A stretch of DNA of 64,000 nt, from the NCBI GenBank assembly GCA_017610175.1, contig JAFCCO010000004.1:1-64000 (forward strand), in the 5' to 3' direction. Every line of letters starts with the position of its first letter. The stretch's first letter is position 1. Positions 1-6,875 of this stretch are shown in pieces. Under the pieces are notes generated by a model that was not told the origin of the DNA, did no database searches, and saw only the letters and a program-made list of their open reading frames with translations. The DNA is from Candidatus Iainarchaeum sp. (GTDB lineage: Archaea > Iainarchaeota > Iainarchaeia > Iainarchaeales > GCA-2688035). The translations under genes were made by a program, and so were the position numbers.

Positions 1-1
1 A

Positions 2-58
2 AGCAGGAATAATGCCGTTGCAAACAATGCCCTTGTGAAACCCAATACCTCACCCTAA
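2..58 (+). CDS. Possible C-terminal tail of a truncated gene
   Basis: One frame is open from the window edge to a TAA at 56-58, giving 18 residues (SRNNAVANNALVKPNTSP). The other two forward frames stop within 36 bases. The tail is too short to recognise and could be chance. No domain or neighbour supports it. Confidence 0.2.
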   Translation, partial: SRNNAVANNALVKPNTSP

Positions 59-175
59 CTAATCAGCATAAATATCAAATGCATTCTACTATAAAAGGCT
101 TGTTTTTTGCTGGTTTAATTCCTTGAAAATCCCAAAAAAAAGTTGTTTTTGCATTTTTTTATTTGAATTCCACGC

Positions 176-192
176 AATAAATATAAATAAGG
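176..192 (+). promoter_or_regulatory. TATA-type promoter of the CNNM/CorC gene
   Basis: An A/T element (ATAAATATAAATAA) lies about 45-50 bases before the ATG pair at 233/239. This predicts a start of transcription near 210 and a leader of about 25 bases. No Shine-Dalgarno site is evident. Confidence 0.45.
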
Positions 193-232
193 GTAATATA
201 TTCTATTTGATACCGTTGAATTGGTATTGGTA

Positions 233-1480
233 ATGACCATGCTTGAAATTGACTTGATTATCCTGGCAGTGCTGCTGGCTTTGAGTGCCTTTTTTTCAGG
301 GGTCGAGACAGCCCTTGTTTCAATAGACAGGGTTAAGGCAAGGCAGATTTCCAAGAAGGGAACCAAGGCGGCAAAGCTGATTGAGGAATTCCAGCAGAAC
401 CCGCACAACATGCTTAGCGCAATACTGATTGGAAACAATTTGGTTAACACAGGCTCTGCCGCATACGCAACAGGGCTTGCACTTACCCTCTTTGGAAGCA
501 GTGGAATAGGAATTGCCGTCGGAATAATGACTTTCCTAATCCTTGTGTTCGGGGAAATAACCCCGAAAAGCATTGCGGTGCAGAACGCGGAAAAGATTTC
601 ACTAATTGTGATAAGGCCGATTAATCTTCTTGCAAAGATTCTTAGCCCGCTCATTTGGCTGCTTGGAGGGGTGAGAAAAATAATTATGCGCGCAATCGGG
701 GCGCCCGAACCGGAACCCTTAACCGAGCAGGACGTTAAGACAATGGTTGCAATGGGCGCAGAGGTTGGAGCAATCGACAAGGAAGAAAGGGAAATGATTC
801 AGAGAATTTTCCAGTTCAACGACATAGAGGTCGAAGAGGTCATGACCCCAAGGGTTGAAATGAGGGCACTGCCTGCTTCAACAAAGCTCAAGGACTTAAA
901 GGACTTCCTTGCGGAAACCCCGCACTCAAGAATTCCTGTTTACAGGGGAAAGCTTGACAACATCGAGGGAATCTTTTACATTAAGGACGCGTGGGATTAC
1001 GTTGAAAGCGGAAAAATGGGCACAAAACTTGAAAAAATGATTAGGCCCGCCCTATTTGTCCCAAAGACAAAAAAGATTGACAAGCTTTTGTCGGAATTCC
1101 AGCGGGAACACATCCACATGGCAATTGTTGTTGGGGACTACGGTGGAGTTATAGGGCTTGTAACAATGGAGGATCTGCTGGAGGAGATTGTGGGGGAAAT
1201 TGTTGACGAGTCGGACATTGTCTACGGAATAAAAAAAACCGGCAAAAACGCGTTTGAGGCAAACGGAAGAATCTCCCTGGACGAGGTAAACAAGTTCTTT
1301 GCAAGCAAACTTGAAAGCGAGGAATACGATACGCTTAACGGGTTTATCATTGAAAAGCTTGACCGGGTCCCCGAGCAAAACGAGGAACTCAAAATTGGAA
1401 AGCTTACGCTGATTGCAAAGAAAGTGAAGGCTCCAACAATTCACACAGTGAAAATAATTAAAAACGAGCCCAAAAAATAA
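233..1480 (+). CDS. CNNM/CorC-HlyC family membrane protein with CBS pair
   Basis: This 415-residue protein is of the CorC/HlyC (CNNM, DUF21) family, usually linked to Mg/Co efflux or divalent-cation balance. Its first ~175 residues carry the DUF21 membrane region with three to four hydrophobic segments. Next come two CBS motifs starting near EVMTPRVEM, with the signature DYGGVIGLVTMEDLLEEIVGEI, then the C-terminal transporter-associated domain with DTLNGFII. The ATG at 233 or the one at 239 is preferred to an upstream TTG because they follow the TATA box at proper distance. It stands alone just before the metal/redox island, so a metal-homeostasis role fits its surroundings. The transported ion cannot be read from sequence. 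Confidence 0.85.
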   Translation: MTMLEIDLIILAVLLALSAFFSGVETALVSIDRVKARQISKKGTKAAKLIEEFQQNPHNMLSAILIGNNLVNTGSAAYATGLALTLFGSSGIGIAVGIMTFLILVFGEITPKSIAVQNAEKISLIVIRPINLLAKILSPLIWLLGGVRKIIMRAIGAPEPEPLTEQDVKTMVAMGAEVGAIDKEEREMIQRIFQFNDIEVEEVMTPRVEMRALPASTKLKDLKDFLAETPHSRIPVYRGKLDNIEGIFYIKDAWDYVESGKMGTKLEKMIRPALFVPKTKKIDKLLSEFQREHIHMAIVVGDYGGVIGLVTMEDLLEEIVGEIVDESDIVYGIKKTGKNAFEANGRISLDEVNKFFASKLESEEYDTLNGFIIEKLDRVPEQNEELKIGKLTLIAKKVKAPTIHTVKIIKNEPKK

Positions 1481-1510
1481 AAAAACCTAATTTTGCGCCA
1501 AAAAGAAAGG

Positions 1511-1541
1511 TTTAAATATAGTTATGAACATATGTTCATTA
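1511..1541 (+). promoter_or_regulatory. Promoter and palindromic operator of DUF134 operon
   Basis: TTTAAATATA at 1511-1520 is the TATA box. A perfect 16-base palindrome, ATGAACATATGTTCAT (1524-1539), lies between it and the ATG at 1543, so transcripts should be nearly leaderless and a bound protein would block initiation. The CATATG core recurs at 9716 and 16002. Autoregulation by the DUF134 product is inferred. Confidence 0.7.
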
Positions 1542-1542
1542 C

Positions 1543-1836
1543 ATGGTTAGGCCAAAAAAATGCAGGTTTGTTGGAACAGAACCGGAAGCTGATTACTTTA
1601 AGCCAAGGGCTGTTCCGCTAAGCGAACTCGAAGAGGTTTGCCTCACAGTGGAGGAAATTGAGGCCTTCAAGCTCAAATTTTTGGACAAGCTTGAGCAGGG
1701 GCAGGCTGCAAAAAAAATGAGGGTGAGCAGAACCACTTTTTGGAGAATACTTAACCTTGCCGGGAAAAAAATTGCAGACGCACTAATAAGTGGTAAGGCA
1801 ATTAAAATAACCGGGGGAAACTACAAATTAAGGTGA
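1543..1836 (+). CDS. DUF134 (UPF0251) family HTH regulator
   Basis: This 97-residue protein has the DUF134 layout: an N-terminal MVRPKKCRFVG segment, then a helix-turn-helix with EEIEAFKLKFLDKLEQGQAAKKM followed by RVSRTTFWRILNLAGKKIADAL. Members are small DNA-binding proteins that commonly accompany NifX/NifB-domain and MinD-ferredoxin genes, as here. It heads a nine-gene run on one strand up to 5851 with gaps of at most 19 bases. A perfect palindrome sits directly before its start, so it is the natural candidate for the CATATG-binding regulator of the region. Regulatory targets are inferred. Confidence 0.85.
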   Translation: MVRPKKCRFVGTEPEADYFKPRAVPLSELEEVCLTVEEIEAFKLKFLDKLEQGQAAKKMRVSRTTFWRILNLAGKKIADALISGKAIKITGGNYKLR

Positions 1837-1842
1837 TAAAAA

Positions 1843-2001
1843 ATGCCTTTTGGGAAAGGAAGAATGAGCGGATTTGGATTAGGCCCAGGAGGCAACTGCG
1901 TTTGCCCTTCATGCGGAGCAACGGCAACACACCAAAGAGGAATACCTTGCCTCCAGCAAAAGTGTCCGAAGTGCGGAAGCCAAATGACCAGGCAAATGTG
2001 A
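1843..2001 (+). CDS. Small zinc-ribbon-like protein, 52 residues
   Basis: An ATG follows the DUF134 stop by six bases and gives 52 residues starting MPFGKGRMSGFGLGPGGNC. Cysteines are arranged C-x-C-x2-C, then C-x4-C-x2-C, a zinc-ribbon or metal-binding pattern. The glycine-rich front is like small proteins that often travel with NifX-type genes. Its position between DUF134 and the CDF exporter suggests a metal-linked job, but no function is established. Confidence 0.7.
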   Translation: MPFGKGRMSGFGLGPGGNCVCPSCGATATHQRGIPCLQQKCPKCGSQMTRQM

Positions 2002-2008
2002 TTTTGAA

Positions 2009-3193
2009 ATGAACGAGCTGGAAAAAGCCGCCGCAGTTTCCGTCGCCGGAAACGCAATTGTTTCAGTACTGAAATTTACAGCAGGCATAACCTTTGGATC
2101 GGTTGCACTGGTTGCCGACGCAATACACTCTTTTACAGACATAATCGGAAGCATTGCAGTCTTCTTCGGGGTCAGATTTGCGGACATTAAGTCGGAAAAA
2201 TTCCCCTACGGGCTCTACAAGCTTGAAAACTTTGTAAGCCTTTTTATTGCATTGATTATTTTTTGGAGCGGGATAGAAATTGCCCTTGAGTCCTGGGGAA
2301 GAATTTCTTCGGCAAGCCAAATAATCGGTTTCGAGGCAATTACTGTTGCATTAGTTTCGCTTGCAATCGTCTACGCCCTGGCAAAGTACAAGGAAAAAAT
2401 TGGCAGAAAAGAGCATAGCCCAAGCATGATTTCAGAGGCAAAACACAGCATGCTGGACGCATACGGAAGCGTTGGCGTTGTATTGGCTTTGGGCCTTTCC
2501 ATGGCCGGCTTTCCAATATTTGACCCTTTGATTGGACTTGTTATAGCCGTGCTTGTTTTCAAGGCAGGGTTTGAAATTTTTATGGACTCGGCAAAGGTTT
2601 TGCTGGACATAAGCCTTGACTACAAAACAATGAAGAAAATTGAAAGGATTGCGGCACAGCAGAAAGGCATTAAGGTAAAGGAGCTTACTGCAAGAAATTC
2701 CGGAAGATACATATTTGTTGACCTTGCGCTTGAAACAAACATCAGGGAATTGAAAAAAGTCGACCAAGTGCGCAGGCAATGCGAGGAAAAAATAAGGAAG
2801 GGAATCCCAAGAATTGACAAGATAATGATTGACGTGGAGTACAAAAAGAAGGATTTGCTTGTTTACGCAGCCGCGCTTGAAAAAAACAGCACCAAAAGCC
2901 CTATTGCAATGGAATTTGGAACCGCGAAATTTTTTGGCCTCGCACATGTTTCAAACAAGCCGGGAGAAAAGAGGCTTGTGAAAACAGAAATTATTGAAAA
3001 CCCCCATTGGAAAAGCAAGGAAAAGAAAGGCATTCTTGCCGCACAGCTTTTGGTAAAAAACGGCGTTGACGTGCTTTTTGCAAGGGAAGAAATGCACAAG
3101 GGCGGGGCATACTATGCACTGCATGAAAGCCTTGTTGAAATGCGAAAAACCAACAAAAAAACGTTTGAAAGGCTGCTGGAGGAATTCAGATGA
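2009..3193 (+). CDS. Cation diffusion facilitator fused to NifX-type domain
   Basis: Residues 1-200 form a CDF exporter with six membrane segments. The predicted metal site has H40-x3-D44 in TM2 and H146-x3-D150 in TM5, a pattern seen in zinc-type CDFs. A cytosolic CDF tail (~205-280) follows. Residues ~297-385 (MEFGTAKFF to the C-terminus) resemble the dinitrogenase iron-molybdenum cofactor (NifX/NifB C-terminal) fold of the separate proteins at 3450 and 4265. At 394 residues it exceeds the usual ~300 because of this extra domain. It probably exports a divalent metal, with the extra domain sensing or buffering metal or Fe-S cargo; that part is inference. Confidence 0.85.
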   Translation: MNELEKAAAVSVAGNAIVSVLKFTAGITFGSVALVADAIHSFTDIIGSIAVFFGVRFADIKSEKFPYGLYKLENFVSLFIALIIFWSGIEIALESWGRISSASQIIGFEAITVALVSLAIVYALAKYKEKIGRKEHSPSMISEAKHSMLDAYGSVGVVLALGLSMAGFPIFDPLIGLVIAVLVFKAGFEIFMDSAKVLLDISLDYKTMKKIERIAAQQKGIKVKELTARNSGRYIFVDLALETNIRELKKVDQVRRQCEEKIRKGIPRIDKIMIDVEYKKKDLLVYAAALEKNSTKSPIAMEFGTAKFFGLAHVSNKPGEKRLVKTEIIENPHWKSKEKKGILAAQLLVKNGVDVLFAREEMHKGGAYYALHESLVEMRKTNKKTFERLLEEFR

Positions 3194-3453
3194 TTGAAAG
3201 GGAAGCATTCAACCTCATTGGGTTTGCGGTCCTGGCCTTTTCAATAGTGTTTGCCTTCACCCGAACGATTGAAAAATGCTCTTACAGGCGTTACATCGTG
3301 CCAGCAATGCTTTTGGCTGTGGCAGCAATACTTTGGGAGGAAACCATTGCGGCATTAATGGTTGGAATTTCGTCTGTTTTGATTTACTACGGATACAAAG
3401 GTTATGGAATTGAAGCAAAAAAAAAGGAAAGCAAAAAGGAGGAATCTGAATGA
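3190..3453 (+). CDS. Small two- to three-helix membrane protein, unknown
   Basis: This 87-residue protein overlaps the CDF stop by four bases (ATGA), so translation is probably coupled. It has hydrophobic stretches near residues 8-25, 35-50 and 52-68, then a highly charged tail (KKKESKKEESE). I do not recognise a family. Location suggests an accessory membrane subunit of the exporter or of the neighbouring NifX-type proteins. Confidence 0.7.
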   Translation: MIEREAFNLIGFAVLAFSIVFAFTRTIEKCSYRRYIVPAMLLAVAAILWEETIAALMVGISSVLIYYGYKGYGIEAKKKESKKEESE

Positions 3454-3902
3454 ATGTAGCGGTTAGCGCAGTTTCAAATGACATAAAACAGCAGGTGAAC
3501 CCTGTTTTTGGCAGGTGCCCAGGCTATGTGATAGCAAAAATTGAGGGAAAGGAATTAAAGGAAACAAAGTTTGTGAAGAACCCTGGGGCAGAAACAGGGA
3601 TGGGAGCAGGCATTGCCGCAGCACAGGCGGTTGCAGGCCACTCGGTTCAGGCGGTGATTACAGGAAACGTCGGGCCAAACGCATTTGCGGTTTTGCAGCA
3701 GGCAGGCATAAAAATTTATCTGACAACAGGAAGCTCTGTTGAACAGGCTTTGCAGCAGCTTGCCGAAGGAAAACTCAGCGAAATGCCGAACTCAAACGTG
3801 CCAGGCCACTTTGGAATTGGCAAAGGAGCCGGATTCGGCGGTGGCAGAGGAATGGGCCAAGGGCCTGGAGCCGGCAGAAGAAGAGGCAAATTAGTGCAAT
3901 AA
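3450..3902 (+). CDS. NifX-type protein with glycine/arginine tail, IssA-like
   Basis: The first ~105 residues are a dinitrogenase iron-molybdenum cofactor domain (MNVAVSAVSNDIKQQVNPVFGRCPGY). The last ~35 residues are a glycine-rich stretch ending in a basic tail (GAGRRRGK). This layout, NifX-like fold plus flexible cationic tail, is that of IssA, the Pyrococcus furiosus protein that stores iron and sulfide as thioferrate (from memory of the literature). The start overlaps the previous stop by four bases and has GGAGG upstream. Iron-sulfur storage or carriage is the best reading; a plain Fe-S scaffold is the alternative. Confidence 0.75.
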   Translation: MNVAVSAVSNDIKQQVNPVFGRCPGYVIAKIEGKELKETKFVKNPGAETGMGAGIAAAQAVAGHSVQAVITGNVGPNAFAVLQQAGIKIYLTTGSSVEQALQQLAEGKLSEMPNSNVPGHFGIGKGAGFGGGRGMGQGPGAGRRRGKLVQ

Positions 3903-3920
3903 AAACGGAGGTTTTTTTAA

Positions 3921-4268
3921 ATGGATGACGCAAAAGAGCTGTTGAATGAAACCAATCAAAGCCTTGCAAAGCTTGGCAGAGACTACCCAAAAGTAATGAA
4001 GACATTTTCTTCGTTTATGGGCGCCGTAGAGGACCCCGGAGCTTTGGGCACAAAAACCAAGGAGCTAATTGCAATTTCACTAAGTGTCGCAACAAGGTGC
4101 AAGTGGTGCATTGCGTTTCACGTAAAAAACGCTTTGGACGCAGGCGCATCAAAAGAGGAGATTATGGAATCCTGCTTTGTTGCCGCCTTGATGGCGGGTG
4201 GGCCTGCCTTAATGTACACCCAGCTTGTGGTAAAGGCAATAGAGGAATTTGAGGGGGGAAAAAAATGA
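3921..4268 (+). CDS. AhpD/carboxymuconolactone decarboxylase-like protein
   Basis: This 115-residue all-helical protein has the AhpD-like signature C-K-W-C-I-A-F-H, with the CxxC thiol pair and nearby histidine that act as an alkylhydroperoxidase-type redox centre. GTKTKELIAISLSVATRCKWC and the downstream GASKEEIMES are typical of the family. A GGAGG site sits before the ATG. Its place among NifX-type proteins and thioredoxin-fold proteins suggests thiol-based peroxide defence, though small members also include decarboxylases. Confidence 0.8.
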   Translation: MDDAKELLNETNQSLAKLGRDYPKVMKTFSSFMGAVEDPGALGTKTKELIAISLSVATRCKWCIAFHVKNALDAGASKEEIMESCFVAALMAGGPALMYTQLVVKAIEEFEGGKK

Positions 4269-4642
4269 AGGTGGCAATTTCAACCGATTCAGGAAATGTG
4301 GCAGAGCACTTTGGCAGGTGCCCGCAGTTCACAATTGCTGAAATCAAAAATGGAAAAGTGATTAAAAAAGAGGTAATTGACAACCCAGGGCATGCAACAG
4401 GATTTCTTCCAAAGTTCTTCAATGAACAGGGGGTTGAAATTGTGATTGCAGGAGGGGCAGGATTCAGGGCACAGGGCTTTTTCCAAGAGTTTGGAATAAG
4501 GCTTTTGGTCGGGGTTTCCGGCCCGGTGGACCTTGCCCTAAAGCAGCTTGCAGAGGGCAGCCTTAAATCAGGAGAAGGCAGCTGCAGCCCAGGAGCCGGA
4601 AAAGGATACGGGATTCCAAAAGAGGACGGACACGGTGAGTAA
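4265..4642 (+). CDS. NifX/NifB-type cofactor-binding domain protein
   Basis: This 125-residue protein has the dinitrogenase iron-molybdenum cofactor fold: MKVAISTDSGNVAEHFGRCP followed by GHATGFLPKFFNEQGVEIVIAGGAGFRA. It ends in a short Ser/Gly/Cys-rich tail (SCSPGAGKGYG) unlike the basic tail of the 3450 protein, so the two are not simple duplicates. It overlaps the previous gene by four bases. Such stand-alone domains carry Fe-S or metal clusters; there is no nitrogenase gene nearby, so nitrogen fixation is not implied. Confidence 0.8.
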   Translation: MKVAISTDSGNVAEHFGRCPQFTIAEIKNGKVIKKEVIDNPGHATGFLPKFFNEQGVEIVIAGGAGFRAQGFFQEFGIRLLVGVSGPVDLALKQLAEGSLKSGEGSCSPGAGKGYGIPKEDGHGE

Positions 4643-5204
4643 ATTCAAACCAATAACTTTGCTCTGCTTTCTGCTTTTGTGCTCAAGCGGTTGCTTGGAG
4701 AAAAAAGAACTTGGACTGGCGCAGGGCAAAGACAGCGAAGTGCTTTTGCCAGCAGGAAAAGAAACAGTCCGGGACAACAATTACCCTGTAAAAAACGAAA
4801 ATAAGGAAACGGATGAAAGCAAAGAACCAGCCAACGAAAGCAATGAAGTGGAAAACGAAAAACAGGAAGTGGAAAAAGATGCTGGTGAAAACAAAAAAGC
4901 CTGCTGCCTGTATTTTGTGCACAATAACAGGGGCAACCCCTGCTTGGCTGAAAAAGAGTTTTTAAATGAAATGAAGCAAGAACACAGCCTGGAAGTAAGG
5001 GAAATTTTAACCACTTCAAGCGAAGGCTTTGAGCTTGCCCAGCACATTGCAGGCGAATATGGGGTTAAGATTTACTCTGTCCCATGGACTTTTGTCTGCG
5101 AAAACAGCTTTCTCGGCTTTGGGGAAAGCACCAAAGCGGAACTGGAGAAAGCAATTGAAGACTGCAAATGCGAATGCATTGAAACAGGAGGGGAAACGGA
5201 TTGA
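4635..5204 (+). CDS. Lipoprotein with thioredoxin-like domain, one active Cys lost
   Basis: The GTG at 4635 overlaps the previous stop by eight bases. The 189-residue product starts MSKFKPITLLCFLLLCSSGC, a signal peptide ending in a lipobox with Cys20. A charged Glu/Lys/Asn linker runs to ~88, then a thioredoxin-like domain follows. That domain parallels the N-terminal domain of the 17844 protein: C-P-H-C-K-A-E-T-E-F there aligns with G-N-P-C-L-A-E-K-E-F here. So the first Cys of the motif is Gly and only Cys103 remains, with Cys90-Cys91 just before. It is probably an outer-surface thiol carrier; function is inferred. Confidence 0.7.
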   Translation: MSKFKPITLLCFLLLCSSGCLEKKELGLAQGKDSEVLLPAGKETVRDNNYPVKNENKETDESKEPANESNEVENEKQEVEKDAGENKKACCLYFVHNNRGNPCLAEKEFLNEMKQEHSLEVREILTTSSEGFELAQHIAGEYGVKIYSVPWTFVCENSFLGFGESTKAELEKAIEDCKCECIETGGETD

Positions 5205-5851
5205 AACTCAAAATTTTGGTTGACAACCAGGCACTGCCTGGCTTTAAAGCAGAGTGGGGCTTCAGCTGCCTTGTTGAGGCAACCGAAAAAGTGCTGTTTG
5301 ACACAGGCACAAGCTGTGATGCAATTGCATTCAATGCAAAAAAGCTTGGGGTTGAACCTGAAAGCATTGAAAAGCTTGTTTTGTCACACGACCACTTTGA
5401 CCACACAGGAGGTCTTGACTGGGTTCTGCAAAACCCAAATGTTAAGGTTTTTGCTTTGGACTCTTTTTCAAATGAAACAAAGCAAAAAATAAGGGAAAAA
5501 GCCGTTTTGGTGGAAGTAAACAAGCCAGTTAAAATAAGCAAGGGCATTTTTTCCACAGGAAAGCTAAGCAACTCCATTGACGAACAGTCCCTTGCACTGG
5601 AAACAGGGAAGGGAGTGGTCGTATTAACAGGTTGCTCGCACCCGGGCCTTGAAAAAATTTTGGAGAAAGCCAGTGAACACGGGGCGGTAAAAGCGGTTGT
5701 GGGTGGCTTTCACGGTTTTAACAAATTCGACGCACTGAAGGGAATTGATTTTGTTGCCGCAACACACTGCACAGAACACAAGGGACAGATAAAAAAGTTG
5801 TTTCCAAACCAGTTCAGGGAATGCGCTGCCGGAGCGGAATTAAATTTTTAG
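5201..5851 (+). CDS. Metallo-beta-lactamase fold hydrolase
   Basis: This 216-residue protein has the MBL zinc motif SHDHFDHTGG, then GCSHPG and GGFH, giving the ligands of a dinuclear metal site. The order resembles the archaeal MBL group that includes a methanopterin-pathway dihydropterin synthase, but length and context do not settle the substrate. TTG is used as start; CAGGAGGGG lies eight bases upstream and the TTG overlaps the previous stop. It closes operon A. Redox-linked MBL enzymes are an alternative. Confidence 0.8.
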   Translation: MKLKILVDNQALPGFKAEWGFSCLVEATEKVLFDTGTSCDAIAFNAKKLGVEPESIEKLVLSHDHFDHTGGLDWVLQNPNVKVFALDSFSNETKQKIREKAVLVEVNKPVKISKGIFSTGKLSNSIDEQSLALETGKGVVVLTGCSHPGLEKILEKASEHGAVKAVVGGFHGFNKFDALKGIDFVAATHCTEHKGQIKKLFPNQFRECAAGAELNF

Positions 5852-5998
5852 ACAACGCTCCTCTTTTGAAAAAATTGGCTGGGCGAGAAAAAAAAGGCAG
5901 GACCAAGGTAAAAAAAAAAGGCGAAAGCAAACCCTTTGGGCTGGCAACTGTGCTGTTAACTATATTATTGTTTTAATTGCGAACGAGGGTGAGATATT
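5852..5998. other. Intergenic region with promoter of radical SAM gene
   Basis: This 147-base gap contains A-rich runs and an element ACTATATTATTG (5970-5981) that fits a TATA box for the gene at 5999. A GAGGGTGAG ribosome site precedes the ATG. No small gene or hairpin convinced me. Confidence 0.4.
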
Positions 5999-6757
5999 AT
6001 GAAAACAGTGTATGGACCGGTTCCAAGCTGGAGACTGGGAAAAAGCCTGGGGGTGGACCCTGTTTGCGAAAGGGCTTGTTCCTTTGACTGTGTCTACTGT
6101 CAGGTTGGAAAAACCGAAACTCTCACGGCAGAGCAAAGAAAATTTGTCGAAGCCGAAGACGTTGAAAGGGATTTGAAGGAAGCGCTTGCAAAAGGGAATG
6201 CAGATATAATAACATTCAGCGGAATGGGCGAACCAACCCTTGCAAGCAACATAGGAGAATTGATTGACGTTGCCAGAAAATTGAGCACTTTACCGACTGC
6301 AATCCTTACAAACTCAACACTGTTATCCAGGCCAACTGTCGCAGATGGGTTGAAAAAGCTTGATTTGGTTTCGGCAAAACTGGATGCTTCCAGTGAGAAC
6401 CAGTTTCAAAAAATAAACAAGGCTGTTCAAGGAATCAATTTTGAGGAAACGGTTAAGGCAATTAAAAAATTCAGAACCAAATTTAGCGGAAAGCTTGCAC
6501 TGCAAATGATGTTTTTAAAGGAAAACGAAGGCAGCGCAGGCGAGATGGCTGCGCTTGCAAAAGAAATAAACCCGTTTGAAGTGCAGTTAAACACTCCACT
6601 GAGGAAATGCGGGGTGAAACCCATTTCTGCGGAAAAAATGGAGCTTGTTAAAAGGGAATTCAGCGAACTCAACGCCGTTTCAGTTTACGAGGCAAAAAAA
6701 CCAAACGTAAACATTTTGAATTTGGGGGAAACCCTGCGAAGAAGGCCAAGCGAGTAA
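5999..6757 (+). CDS. Radical SAM protein of the COG0731 type
   Basis: The 252-residue protein has the radical SAM cluster motif C-S-F-D-C-V-Y-C (CxxxCxxC) near residue 27. Downstream are the SAM-binding GMGEPTLA motif and a barrel core (TNSTLL, KLDASSE). Overall it matches the COG0731 Fe-S oxidoreductases found widely in archaea, whose substrates are mostly unknown. It has no C-terminal accessory cluster motif. It lies between operon A and the flavoprotein, on its own promoter. Its place in the island fits metal or sulfur chemistry, but the reaction is not predictable. Confidence 0.8.
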   Translation: MKTVYGPVPSWRLGKSLGVDPVCERACSFDCVYCQVGKTETLTAEQRKFVEAEDVERDLKEALAKGNADIITFSGMGEPTLASNIGELIDVARKLSTLPTAILTNSTLLSRPTVADGLKKLDLVSAKLDASSENQFQKINKAVQGINFEETVKAIKKFRTKFSGKLALQMMFLKENEGSAGEMAALAKEINPFEVQLNTPLRKCGVKPISAEKMELVKREFSELNAVSVYEAKKPNVNILNLGETLRRRPSE

Positions 6758-6875
6758 ACCAAAACGGCAAAATTAACAAAAATTTGGAAGGCTAACTGTT
6801 TTTTTGGGATTGTTTAAATAGAATTTCGGTGTTTGTTTTCATTAAACTAACCGGTTTTAGGAGAGGAGGGGTTTT

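Noticed and set aside
115..780. Long minus-strand frame opposite the CNNM/CorC gene
   Set aside because: It is antisense to a clear membrane protein with CBS motifs and has no recognisable content; a codon-bias shadow.
4548..4634. Upstream ATG extension of the lipoprotein
   Set aside because: It overlaps the NifX-type gene by 95 bases and would bury the signal peptide; GTG 4635 gives a proper lipoprotein.
3450..4642. Evidence of nitrogen fixation from NifX/NifB-type domains
   Set aside because: No nifH, nifD or nifK gene is in the window, and these domains are widespread in non-fixing anaerobes.
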